A stretch of 64,000 nucleotides of DNA from JAXGXT01 sp040772665 (lineage in GTDB: Bacteria; Bacillota; Clostridia; Lachnospirales; Anaerotignaceae), in assembly GCA_040772665.1 (NCBI GenBank), contig JAXGXT010000001.1:400592-464591 (forward strand), read 5' to 3'. This document shows positions 37,663-45,069 of the stretch, one piece after another (the first letter of the stretch is position 1; each line of letters starts with the position of its first letter). Under the pieces are notes generated by a model. The model did no database searches, had not been told where the DNA came from, and saw only the letters and a program-made list of their open reading frames with translations. The position numbers and the translations under genes are program-made.

Positions 37663-37697
37663 AAACTTGGAAGGACTAACACTCTTCCAAGTTTCTT
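37663..37697. terminator. Bidirectional terminator between EamA and MATE genes
   Basis: AAACTTGGAAG pairs with CTTCCAAGTTT around GACTAACACT, with an A-run on the left and T-rich right side; it can end both convergent transcripts. Confidence 0.88.
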
Positions 37698-37707
37698 TAT
37701 TGCGCCC

Positions 37708-39060
37708 TTATTTAGCCTCACTATCCAAACTTCTTTTCCAAAAGCTTCCCTTTCGATACCATATATACATGCTTAACCCTGCAACAATCCAAGATAAAGG
37801 ATACCCAAAAGCCAAAACTTTATATGTATAAGAAATCCTTAATGCAATAAATAAATAAATCTGCCTTAACACAACAAAACTTCCCATCATAACAATCATC
37901 GGCGGAAGCCCCTGCCCAAATCCACGCATGGCACCTGCATACACAAGACACGTGCTTAACCCTATGTAAAAAGGCATAAGTGTCTTTACAAGTATGTTTC
38001 CGTAATATACAACCTCTAAATCGGGAGAAAAAATCCTTAACGCCTTTTCGCCATGAAAGAAAATTATAGAACACACACTAATGCTTATAATCAAAGAAAT
38101 TAAAAAACTGACTCTGACACCTTTTTTTGCTCTTTTTGTATTGCCTGCGCCGACATTTTGCCCAACAAAACTTACAACCCCTAAAGATATGCTTTGTGTG
38201 GGCATAATAAGAAAACTGTCAAGCTTCATGTAAGACCCAAACCCGGCTATCCCTGCCGCCCCAAACTTATTTATATATCCTTGCACAATAATATTTGAAA
38301 CAGCCGTAACAGACTGCTGAACCCCTCCGGGCAAGCCGATTTTAAGCATATTTTTCAAAATCTCCCTATCCGCCTTTATTTCCTTTATTATAAGCTTGTA
38401 TGCGGCTGATGTTTTTGAAATAATAAACACAACAAGAACCGCCGAAACACCTTGCGCAATAAGTGTTGCAAAAGCAACCCCCTCCACACCCATTCCTAAA
38501 TGCACCACAAAAAAAATATCCAGCACTATGTTTATAACAGATGCAATAATAAGAAAATATAACGGTCTTTTCGAATCCCCCACAGCCCTAAGCACTGCCG
38601 CACCCATGTTGTAAACCATAAGCCCCATTATACCCAAAAAATAAATCCTAAGGTATAACACAGCCTCAACCATAACCTCCGACGGAGTTTTCATGACCCT
38701 TAAAATAAGCGGCGAAACAATTATTCCTATAAGGGTAAAAACAACCCCTAAAACAAAAGTAATAAAAAACGTTGTGTGAACCGCCTTTTTTAACCTGTCA
38801 TCATCCCTTGCCCCGAAAAATCGTGATATAACAGCACTGGAGCCTGTTGAAACTCCCATAAAAAACCCAACAATCATATTAATTATGCTTCCCGAGGCAC
38901 CAACCGCCGCCAAGGCGTTCTTCCCCACATAGTTCCCCACAACAATAACGTCAACTGTGTTATAAAGCTGCTGAAAAAGATTGCCGAAAAGCAGAGGAAG
39001 AGTGAACAATATAATTTGCTTGGGTATATTTCCCTCTGTCATTAAAGTTTCTCTTGCCAA
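37708..39060 (-). CDS. MATE-family efflux transporter
   Basis: 450-aa, twelve-helix cation-coupled exporter. The N-terminal motif PKQIILFTLPLLFGNLFQQLYNTVDVIVVGNYVGKNALAAVGAS is the MATE signature; the second half repeats it from about residue 235 (LKIGLPGGVQQSVTAVSNIIVQGYINKFGAAGIAGFGS), and SLGVVSFVGQNVGAGNTKRAKKG is the usual cytoplasmic loop. Substrates are typically cationic drugs or metabolites and cannot be named here. It stands alone, converging with the EamA gene. The 190-base gap upstream of it has no clear feature. Confidence 0.92.
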   Translation of the reverse strand: MARETLMTEGNIPKQIILFTLPLLFGNLFQQLYNTVDVIVVGNYVGKNALAAVGASGSIINMIVGFFMGVSTGSSAVISRFFGARDDDRLKKAVHTTFFITFVLGVVFTLIGIIVSPLILRVMKTPSEVMVEAVLYLRIYFLGIMGLMVYNMGAAVLRAVGDSKRPLYFLIIASVINIVLDIFFVVHLGMGVEGVAFATLIAQGVSAVLVVFIISKTSAAYKLIIKEIKADREILKNMLKIGLPGGVQQSVTAVSNIIVQGYINKFGAAGIAGFGSYMKLDSFLIMPTQSISLGVVSFVGQNVGAGNTKRAKKGVRVSFLISLIISISVCSIIFFHGEKALRIFSPDLEVVYYGNILVKTLMPFYIGLSTCLVYAGAMRGFGQGLPPMIVMMGSFVVLRQIYLFIALRISYTYKVLAFGYPLSWIVAGLSMYIWYRKGSFWKRSLDSEAK

Positions 39061-39248
39061 AAAACCATCCTCTCTCTTTTTATAGTCTGCCCTCGATTAT
39101 ACCCTCTAACACCTTAACTTTCAACAAATAAAGAACCCCGCCTCCCTCAGCAAGGCTTTGACACGCCCTTAAACCACAACACCGCCGTAGTTAAAAGAAC
39201 ACGCAAAACCCGTCTGGGGGAAACGGGGGAGCTATTTTTTCCGCCGTT

Positions 39249-40283
39249 TTAATTTTTCACTTTGTCCATAAGATATCCGTATCCCTCTTCTTCCATTTTA
39301 TCATAAGGGATAAACTTCATTGATGCACTGTTCATGCAAAACCGCACACCGTTTGGTGATTCTGTGTCCTCAAAAAACACATGGCCTAAATGGCTGTCGC
39401 CTGCACGGCTTTTAACCTCAATCCTTTCCATGTCATGTGAATAGTCTTCCATGAAGAAGAAAACATTAGGGTCGATTCCCTTTGAAAAACTTGGCCAGCC
39501 GCAGCTGCTGTCAAACTTATCATCTGATGAAAACAAAGGCTCGCCTGTAACAATGTCAACATAGATTCCCTTTTCAAAGGTGTTCCAAAACTCGTTATTA
39601 AAAGCTTCTTCCGTTGCCTTGTTTTGGGTTATTTCATAGCTTTCAGGGGAAAGCATTTCCTTTATTTTTTCGTCGGCAGGTCTTTTATAGTCGCCCGGGT
39701 CAACAACCATTTTGTAAAAAAGCTCAATCTGTGCCGTTGGGATATGGCAGTATCCGTCAGGGTTTTTATCAAGGTAGTTCTGATGATACTCCTCTGCGTC
39801 ATAAAACACATCTAAAGGCTCAATCTCGACCACAAACCGAGGGTATCTTCGTGCCTCCAACTCGGCAATTCTTTCGATAACTTCTTTATCCTCGTCGTTT
39901 GTGTAATAGATTCCCGTTTGGTATTCACTGCCAAAATCAGGGCCTTGTCTATTTTCCACCGTAGGGTCAATCACATAAAAATAGGAAAGCAAAATTGCGT
40001 CAAGGCTTATTTCTTCTGGGTCATAGGTCACCTTAACCGTTTCACGGTATCCCGTTAGGCCTGTTGCAACCTGTTCATAGGTGGGGTTTTCTGTTTCGCC
40101 GTTGGCATAACCCGAAACCACATCCGTAACGCCGGGGATTGCGTTCATAAACTTCTCCATTCCCCAAAAGCAACCTCCTGCAAGGTAAACCACTTTTTCA
40201 GGCATTTTCTCCACTCCTTTACTAAAACATCCGCTTAAAGCAACACTGAATAACAAAAAAACGACAACTGTCAAGCGCCGCAT
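39249..40283 (-). CDS. msrAB: Bifunctional peptide methionine sulfoxide reductase MsrA-MsrB, lipoprotein
   Basis: Repairs both S- and R-methionine sulfoxide in proteins. An N-terminal signal with lipobox LSGC (about residues 15-18) predicts an extracytoplasmic, membrane-anchored enzyme. MsrA follows with the catalytic GGCFWGMEKFM and the DYAN-like VVSGYANGETENPTYEQV. MsrB spans about residue 215 to the end, with FDSSCGWPSFSKGI, SRAGDSHLGHVFFED and the catalytic Cys in VRFCMNSASMKFIP; the zinc CxxC pairs of many MsrB are absent. ATG at 40283 follows AAAGGAG; the longer frame upstream is unsupported. Length 344 aa. Its leader merges into repeat R2. Confidence 0.92.
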   Translation of the reverse strand: MRRLTVVVFLLFSVALSGCFSKGVEKMPEKVVYLAGGCFWGMEKFMNAIPGVTDVVSGYANGETENPTYEQVATGLTGYRETVKVTYDPEEISLDAILLSYFYVIDPTVENRQGPDFGSEYQTGIYYTNDEDKEVIERIAELEARRYPRFVVEIEPLDVFYDAEEYHQNYLDKNPDGYCHIPTAQIELFYKMVVDPGDYKRPADEKIKEMLSPESYEITQNKATEEAFNNEFWNTFEKGIYVDIVTGEPLFSSDDKFDSSCGWPSFSKGIDPNVFFFMEDYSHDMERIEVKSRAGDSHLGHVFFEDTESPNGVRFCMNSASMKFIPYDKMEEEGYGYLMDKVKN

Positions 40284-40307
40284 ACAAATTCTCCTTTCTG
40301 TTAAGGC

Positions 40308-40636
40308 AGACCTTGAGGGTTTTACCCTCAAACACCCACAAGGGTTTCACCCTTGAACCCAAACGCAAAACATTCGTTTTGCTTGAATTTATTTTTTATT
40401 TTGTGCCTTGCATTCTCTCTTTAAACCAAACCACCTTTAAACCAAGCCACCTTTAAACCTAATATTTACCCTTAAAACCGCATGAATATGCGGTTTTACA
40501 AAAGTTTTTATTTCACTTTTTTCAAAAAGTGAATGGGTTTGGGTATGCATGGCAAAGATAGATGCCACAGGCACGAAGTGCCTGCTTTGCGAAGCAAAGT
40601 GCTGACATAGGCCCAAGGTCTTCCCAAGGTTTTAAA
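40308..40636. repeat. Mosaic palindromic repeat, copy R2
   Basis: Contains an AGACCTTGAGGG end, the ACCCTCAAACACCCACAAGGG module (about 40328-40350), GCAAAACATTCGTTTTGC (40366-40383), ACCGCATGAATATGCGGT (about 40480-40497) and the long module with GGGTTTGGGTATGCATGGC, GGCACGAAGTGCC and CTTTGCGAAGCAAAG. The right half is the inverted copy of the core of R1. It ends with CCAAGGTCTTCCCAAGG. No gene is present in it. Confidence 0.82.
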
Positions 40637-40753
40637 CAAACACCTCTCCACTGCCCTAATTGTTATATAATAAGGATATCACTACATGCCGAAAATGTAA
40701 AGTAAATAATATCAATTATTTGATGATAATTATAGTTGAATGAATGTTTGAAT

Positions 40754-40783
40754 AAAAAAAAGAGTGGAGGTTTTCCCCCACTC
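40754..40783 (-). terminator. Terminator of the universal stress protein gene
   Basis: GAGTGGGGG-AAAA-CCTCCACTC on the minus strand, followed by eight T, 12 bases after the usp stop. Confidence 0.9.
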
Positions 40784-40795
40784 CTATTTAAGCAA

Positions 40796-41251
40796 TTAGT
40801 CTTCGTCTTCTTTTTCAACATAAACCGCACATGGGGTTTCTGCCAAAACTCTTTGTGTAACGGAACCAACAAAGAAACGGTGCATCTTGCTTAAACCTCT
40901 TCTTCCGATAACAATAAGGTCATACTTGCCTCTTGTTGCCTCTCTGATAATTTCATCAGCGTCAGAACCTGTAACAACCATTTCTTCTACTTGAACACCT
41001 TGAGGAACATTATCTTCAACAATTTTCTCCAGTGCCTTTTTAGCATTTAAATGGTTAATTTCATTAACTTTCTGAAGCTCACCCGAGCCAACCATAACCA
41101 TAGAGCCGTAAGTAGAGCCATAGCCAATCACTTCACGAACAACTGTTATAAGTGTTAAAGCCGCCCCTTCCTTTTGGGCCATTTCAACAGCAGTTTTTAC
41201 AGCCTTGATTGAAGCTTTTGAGCCATCAACAGGAACTAAAATTTTCTTCAT
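40796..41251 (-). CDS. Universal stress protein, UspA family
   Basis: 151-aa soluble protein of the UspA fold. It starts KKILVPVDGSKASIKAVKTAVEMA and has the nucleotide-binding type motif VIGRRGLSKMHRFFVGSVTQRVLAETPCAVYV (G-2X-G-9X-G-(S/T)-like) in its last third, so it is probably an ATP-binding Usp. ATG at 41251 is preferred, with GGGGGG 8 bases upstream; a TTG two codons earlier is too close to the ribosome site. Single-gene unit with its own promoter and terminator. The promoter carries a perfect inverted repeat, implying a dedicated regulator. Confidence 0.9.
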   Translation of the reverse strand: MKKILVPVDGSKASIKAVKTAVEMAQKEGAALTLITVVREVIGYGSTYGSMVMVGSGELQKVNEINHLNAKKALEKIVEDNVPQGVQVEEMVVTGSDADEIIREATRGKYDLIVIGRRGLSKMHRFFVGSVTQRVLAETPCAVYVEKEDED

Positions 41252-41283
41252 AAACAATTCCCCCCTTCTTGATTTTCAATTAT

Positions 41284-41324
41284 ATTATATTACCATACCA
41301 CCGCTATGTCAATATGGTATGGTA
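41284..41324 (-). promoter_or_regulatory. usp promoter with perfect inverted repeat
   Basis: TTGACA (41307-41312), 17-base spacer and TATAAT (41284-41289) on the minus strand. TACCATACCA (41291-41300) and TGGTATGGTA (41315-41324) form perfect 10-bp arms that flank and overlap the -35 box and spacer, a likely operator. The sequence from 41325 to 41550 is A+T-rich without other recognised features. Confidence 0.78.
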
Positions 41325-41551
41325 CACTAATCTGTTTTTTATTCTAAAAGTGAATAAATGTAACTAAATCTGCATTTGTTTTAACCAAAACAGTTATATA
41401 TTTACTTCCTCAATCGGCAACAGTTAAAACACTTTTGTAAGATTTGCACAATAACCTTTTTTCTTGCTGACTTTTGTTCCAAAAAAACTGCTCCGCTTTC
41501 GTATAACATTTCTTTTAAAGCTTTGTGCTAAATCTTTTTATTTTTCAAAAA

Positions 41552-41577
41552 CAAAAAGAGCCGAAAGGCTCTTTTTG
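41552..41577 (-). terminator. Flagellin gene terminator
   Basis: CAAAAAGAGCC-GAAA-GGCTCTTTTTG hairpin with T-run, 21 bases past the flagellin stop; usable in both directions. Confidence 0.88.
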
Positions 41578-41598
41578 AAATATGTATAAATATTTGAA

Positions 41599-43206
41599 TT
41601 ACTGTAATAACTGAAGAACACCCTGTGGAAGCTGATTAGCCTGTGCAAGCATAGCCTGAGCAGCCTGTGTAAGAATGTTGTTCTTTGTGAAGCCCATCAT
41701 CTCAGAAGCCATGTCAACGTCACGAATACGGCTTTCTGCAGCAGTCATGTTTTCTGTTGTTACACCAAGGTTGTTGATTGTGTGCTCAAGTCTGTTCTGT
41801 AACGCACCAAGGTCACCTCTTGCTGTTGAAACTTTTTCAATAGCCTCGTTGATCTTGTCGATTGAATTACCTGCGCTTACTTGGCTTGAAATATCAACAC
41901 CAGTTAAACCAAGTGAAGAAGCACTCATTGATTCAACAGATACTGTAACCTTCTGGAAAGTATCGTTTGTATCTCCAACCTGAAGTTCTAAGCCCTGACC
42001 TGAAACCTTACCTTCTGATGAAATTCCTAAAGACTTTGCAACAGTTCCGCCGTCAACATCTTTGAAGCCGATTTTTACATCTGAGTTATTTGTAATCTGA
42101 ACACGTCCGTCTTTGCTGATTGATACAGCAAAGTCTGTAGCTTTCAATGCATCTCCTGCAGGAACAGCAGTATTGTAGTTGGTAATTACACTATCAATAG
42201 CAGTTTTTAATGTTGAAGCAAGGTCAGAAGCACCTGTTATACCTGAAGTTTCGATAGCAAACTCTTTACCATTGATAGTCATTGCAAATTTGCCATTCAT
42301 TTCAGACACATTTGCAACAGTCGCTGTTGATGTTGCTGCTGCAGTTCCATCCATGCCTGTTAATGTAGTAATTAAAGCACTAGCTGTTGATGTATTAACA
42401 GATGAGTCTTTGTTTGCAGAACCGCTCTTGATTACAAATGTATCTGCTGCCGTGTCAGAACCTGTTGCCTTAACAGTTATATGTTCTACACCTAAGCCTG
42501 ATGCATCAATAGCATCGTTAATAGCTTTTTCCATTATTGAAGCTGCTTTTTCTGCGTCAGCCTTGGAAGGGCCACCTGTAGTAGCACTCCAGTCTTTCTT
42601 TAAAGCAGCCTGATCATCAGCACTTAATTTAGACCAGTCAACTTTGATGTTTGCACCGTCAATAACGATTGTTTCTTCACCTAAAGTAACACCTGAAGTA
42701 TCTTCGCCCTTTGCAACTGTTTCAGCAGCTTTATATGTAACTACCTGAGCGCCTGTTAATGCAGTGCCTTTAGAACCGCCTCCCGATAAAGAACCGTCAA
42801 GAAGATTAATTCCGTTGAAGTTTGTACCTTCGGAAATTCTGTCGATTTCATCTTTAAGAGCGTTAACTTCTTCGTTAAGTTTATTTCTTTCGCCTTCACC
42901 ATATGTACCGTTTGCAGACTGAGTAGCAAGCTCAACCATACGGTTTAACATTGAGTGAACTTCAGTTAAAGCACCCTCAGCTGTCTGAATTAAAGAAACA
43001 CCGTCCTGAGCATTTTTAGATGCTGTCTGAAGACCTTTAATCTGTGATCTCATTTTTTCGGAAATAGCAAGACCGGCAGCGTCGTCGCCCGCTCTGTTAA
43101 TTCTGAAACCTGATGATAATTTTTCAAGGTTCTTGCCGACTGCAGTGTTGTTTCCGCCTAACTGTCTGTGTGCGTTTAAAGCAGCGATATTGTTTTGAAT
43201 TCTCAT
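41599..43206 (-). CDS. hag: Flagellin
   Basis: 535-aa filament subunit. The conserved D0/D1 N-terminus (MRIQNNIAALNAHRQLGGNN, LSSGFRINRAGDDAAGLAISEKMRSQIKGL) and C-terminus (SRIRDVDMASEMMGFTKNNILTQAAQAMLAQANQLPQGVLQLLQ) are intact. The variable, surface-exposed middle (about residues 150-420) is rich in Thr, Ala and Ser and carries no recognised domain; the protein is longer than minimal clostridial flagellins. ATG at 43206 follows GGGAGGA. It is monocistronic, far from other flagellar genes in this window, behind a sigma-28 type promoter and a leader hairpin. Confidence 0.95.
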   Translation of the reverse strand: MRIQNNIAALNAHRQLGGNNTAVGKNLEKLSSGFRINRAGDDAAGLAISEKMRSQIKGLQTASKNAQDGVSLIQTAEGALTEVHSMLNRMVELATQSANGTYGEGERNKLNEEVNALKDEIDRISEGTNFNGINLLDGSLSGGGSKGTALTGAQVVTYKAAETVAKGEDTSGVTLGEETIVIDGANIKVDWSKLSADDQAALKKDWSATTGGPSKADAEKAASIMEKAINDAIDASGLGVEHITVKATGSDTAADTFVIKSGSANKDSSVNTSTASALITTLTGMDGTAAATSTATVANVSEMNGKFAMTINGKEFAIETSGITGASDLASTLKTAIDSVITNYNTAVPAGDALKATDFAVSISKDGRVQITNNSDVKIGFKDVDGGTVAKSLGISSEGKVSGQGLELQVGDTNDTFQKVTVSVESMSASSLGLTGVDISSQVSAGNSIDKINEAIEKVSTARGDLGALQNRLEHTINNLGVTTENMTAAESRIRDVDMASEMMGFTKNNILTQAAQAMLAQANQLPQGVLQLLQ

Positions 43207-43239
43207 AAAAAATTCCTCCCTGAATAAAGTTTTTACTTC

Positions 43240-43257
43240 GAGGGCGTCCATGCCCTC
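43240..43257 (-). promoter_or_regulatory. Flagellin leader hairpin with GGA loop (CsrA-site-like)
   Basis: In the mRNA, GAGGGC-AUGGAC-GCCCUC presents GGA in the loop, about 20 bases upstream of the ribosome site GGGAGGA. In Bacillus subtilis hag mRNA, CsrA binds a GGA hairpin plus a GGA at the Shine-Dalgarno to block translation; the layout here is the same. CsrA/FliW genes are not in the window. Confidence 0.55.
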
Positions 43258-43349
43258 TACTGTTTAATATGTTTTTGTCCTAGCCGCCTTTATTGGGCCC
43301 TAACAAAAAGCGGATAAAACTTGAAAGCAATTTTATGCTTCTGTTAATA

Positions 43350-43376
43350 ATATCGGCACGTTATTTCTTAACTTAA
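43350..43376 (-). promoter_or_regulatory. Sigma-28 (SigD) type promoter of the flagellin gene
   Basis: On the minus strand GCCGATAT (43350-43357) matches the SigD -10 consensus GCCGATAA at seven positions; TTAA (43373-43376) lies 15 bases upstream, matching TAAA loosely. The leader is about 135 bases. Confidence 0.65.
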
Positions 43377-43403
43377 TAGTTATTTTAAAAAACTTTTTTA
43401 AAA

Positions 43404-43704
43404 TCAAGTTCTTGAGGGCCTTGCCCTCAAACTCCCACAAGGGTTCCACTGTCAGGAATTTGCTTCGCAAACCGCTGCACAGCGGCGGTGTCTATCTTCA
43501 CCGTTCCCTCTTGACCCACAACGCAAAACCTCGGTTTTGCTTAAGGCTTTTTATTTTATGGCTTAATCAAACCACCTTTAAAACCCTTGTTAAACCTAAA
43601 AACCGCATGAATATGCGGTTTTTAAATGGGTCAAGGGGCAAGCCCCTTGCAGGGGCATTGGGGACAGCGTCCCCAAGGTCTTCCCCCCAAGGGCCTTCCC
43701 CCAC
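43404..43704. repeat. Mosaic palindromic repeat, copy R3
   Basis: Contains TTGAGGGCCTTGCCCTCAA (about 43411-43429), CCCACAAGGG, TTTGCTTCGCAAA, CCGCTGCACAGCGG, GCAAAACCTCGGTTTTGC, ACCGCATGAATATGCGGT (43602-43619) and the module CAAGGGGCAAGCCCCTTGC with GGGGACAGCGTCCCC (about 43631-43675) that it shares with R1. It ends in CCCAAGGTCTT. It fills the gap between the flagellin promoter and the hemerythrin gene. Confidence 0.82.
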
Positions 43705-44268
43705 TTAATCAATACCATATTTCTTGGAAAACTTCGCCAGCGACTCCAAGTAAAACCCTTGAACATTGTTGCTTTCGGCTTCCCTCTCGAACTCCTTTAT
43801 TTTCTCGTCAGTTTCGCCAATTACACCGGCCGCTAAATTCTTTTCGGCAAAGGTAAACACCACCTGATTCTCCTTTTCAATGTGCCGCTTAAGAAGGTTT
43901 GTGTATCCAACCGCCTCCGCAATAATGCTGAGCCTGTGCTCCGCTTTCGGCTCCTCCTTGTAACTGTCAAGCGCCCTCTCCAGCTCCGCAATGTGCAGCC
44001 TGCCTAAATCGTGCTCAACAAGCATACCATTGTGTATTAACTTCTCGGCAACCTGCCCCAAGTTTTCAGTCATGGCCTTAAAGAAAATTTTCTCCTCCTT
44101 GCCGTGGTGGTGCTTGTCGGCATAGTTTCTGGAAAACTCAATAAACTTGCGAAAATCCCCGTCGTCCACCTCTTGCCCCTCTAAAATGTTCATGCACGCT
44201 TTCCTAATAACCGAAAGCAGCTTAAGTATGTTCTCGTGCTCCGCAACCATCAATTCAACGCTATACAT
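43705..44268 (-). CDS. Hemerythrin HHE cation-binding domain protein
   Basis: 187-aa protein with a diiron hemerythrin domain: candidate ligands are His11 (VAEHENI), His53-55 and Glu59 (DKHHHGKEEKIFF), His86 (VEHDLGR), His129 and Glu133 (LKRHIEKEN). In anaerobes such proteins bind O2 or respond to NO and protect Fe-S enzymes. The C-terminal 40 residues are a helical tail. It follows the unrecognised His/Cys-rich gene by 4 bases and is near hcp, in line with an oxygen/NO stress role. Start at ATG 44268. Confidence 0.85.
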   Translation of the reverse strand: MYSVELMVAEHENILKLLSVIRKACMNILEGQEVDDGDFRKFIEFSRNYADKHHHGKEEKIFFKAMTENLGQVAEKLIHNGMLVEHDLGRLHIAELERALDSYKEEPKAEHRLSIIAEAVGYTNLLKRHIEKENQVVFTFAEKNLAAGVIGETDEKIKEFEREAESNNVQGFYLESLAKFSKKYGID

Positions 44269-44272
44269 AGTT

Positions 44273-44863
44273 TTATGCCCTCCTTATTTCAAACTGGTCA
44301 TTCCCTCTGTCGTAAAACTCCAAACCGCTTCCCGAAACCATTCCCTCTATAATTTTCTTCCTAAGCCTGTAATAAAGAGAAACATCCCCGCCAACATTCT
44401 CCCAGTGCTGGCTGTGTATGCACCTTGCCTGTTTCCAAACAACGCTCTCCTTGGAGGTTTCCAAAGCCATGTTAACATGGTCGCATGGCATTCCGTTTAA
44501 CAGCCTGTCCTCAAAGGCCCTGAACGCCAAACTTGCGTCTGTGCCTTTTTCAATAGGGTTTTCTCTGCCAAATTCAAAGGCAATTTCTTCAAGCCTTTCA
44601 AGCCTTGACGGCTCATCTTTAAGCACCTGTGTCACAAGAAAAGCAAACCTTGTTTCCACAATACCTATTTTGTTTTGAAGCCAACCGTGAATGTTGCCTT
44701 GGTCTATCACTTCTTCAAGGGGCCTAAGGTCGGCACTTTGACAAACTTTGTCAAGATTCTCCTGCGAAAACCACCCCTCTTTTAATATAGCTTTTGTAAG
44801 GTTTTCCTGAAACTGAATTTTATTGTAAAGCCAATAGTGTATAGGCCCTAAAAATGCGCTCAT
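44273..44863 (-). CDS. Unrecognised 196-aa His/Cys-rich protein, operon partner of hemerythrin
   Basis: I do not recognise a characterised family. Two copies of the motif G-x-I-H-x-W-L-x-N-K-I occur at residues 6-16 and 57-67, so His9 and His59 are in equivalent positions. A later CDH (127-129) and the cluster CIHSQHW (148-154) add more potential metal or heme ligands. The protein is soluble and mostly helical in character. ATG at 44863 with AAGGGGA upstream is chosen over an in-frame ATG 30 bases earlier. It is 4 bases upstream of the hemerythrin gene and near hcp, so an O2/NO sensing or iron role is a reasonable guess only. Confidence 0.75.
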   Translation of the reverse strand: MSAFLGPIHYWLYNKIQFQENLTKAILKEGWFSQENLDKVCQSADLRPLEEVIDQGNIHGWLQNKIGIVETRFAFLVTQVLKDEPSRLERLEEIAFEFGRENPIEKGTDASLAFRAFEDRLLNGMPCDHVNMALETSKESVVWKQARCIHSQHWENVGGDVSLYYRLRKKIIEGMVSGSGLEFYDRGNDQFEIRRA

Positions 44864-44988
44864 AACATTCCCCTTTCTAAAGTTATTAATCAAATGAAGA
44901 CAACCGAAAAACTAAAACCTCGGGTTCATGGAAAGTTGTGTTCCGTTAAACCAAAGTGCCAAAATCCCCCAATGGCTTATGCTTGCCT

Positions 44989-45034
44989 AAAGTTTGAGCA
45001 AGGGGAAGACACTCCCCTTGCTCTGTCCAAACTT
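44989..45034 (-). terminator. Stem-loop after hcp
   Basis: On the minus strand AAGTTTG and GAGCAAGGGGA pair with TCCCCTTGCTC and CAAACTT, forming a long interrupted stem 36 bases after the hcp stop. There is no T-run, so it may end transcripts weakly or mark the mRNA 3' end. Confidence 0.55.
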
Positions 45035-45069
45035 ATCTTATCCCTATAATTAATATAACTTTAATATAA

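Noticed and set aside
36409..43704. Insertion sequence or prophage
   Set aside because: No transposase, integrase or phage structural gene is present; only non-coding repeats are seen.
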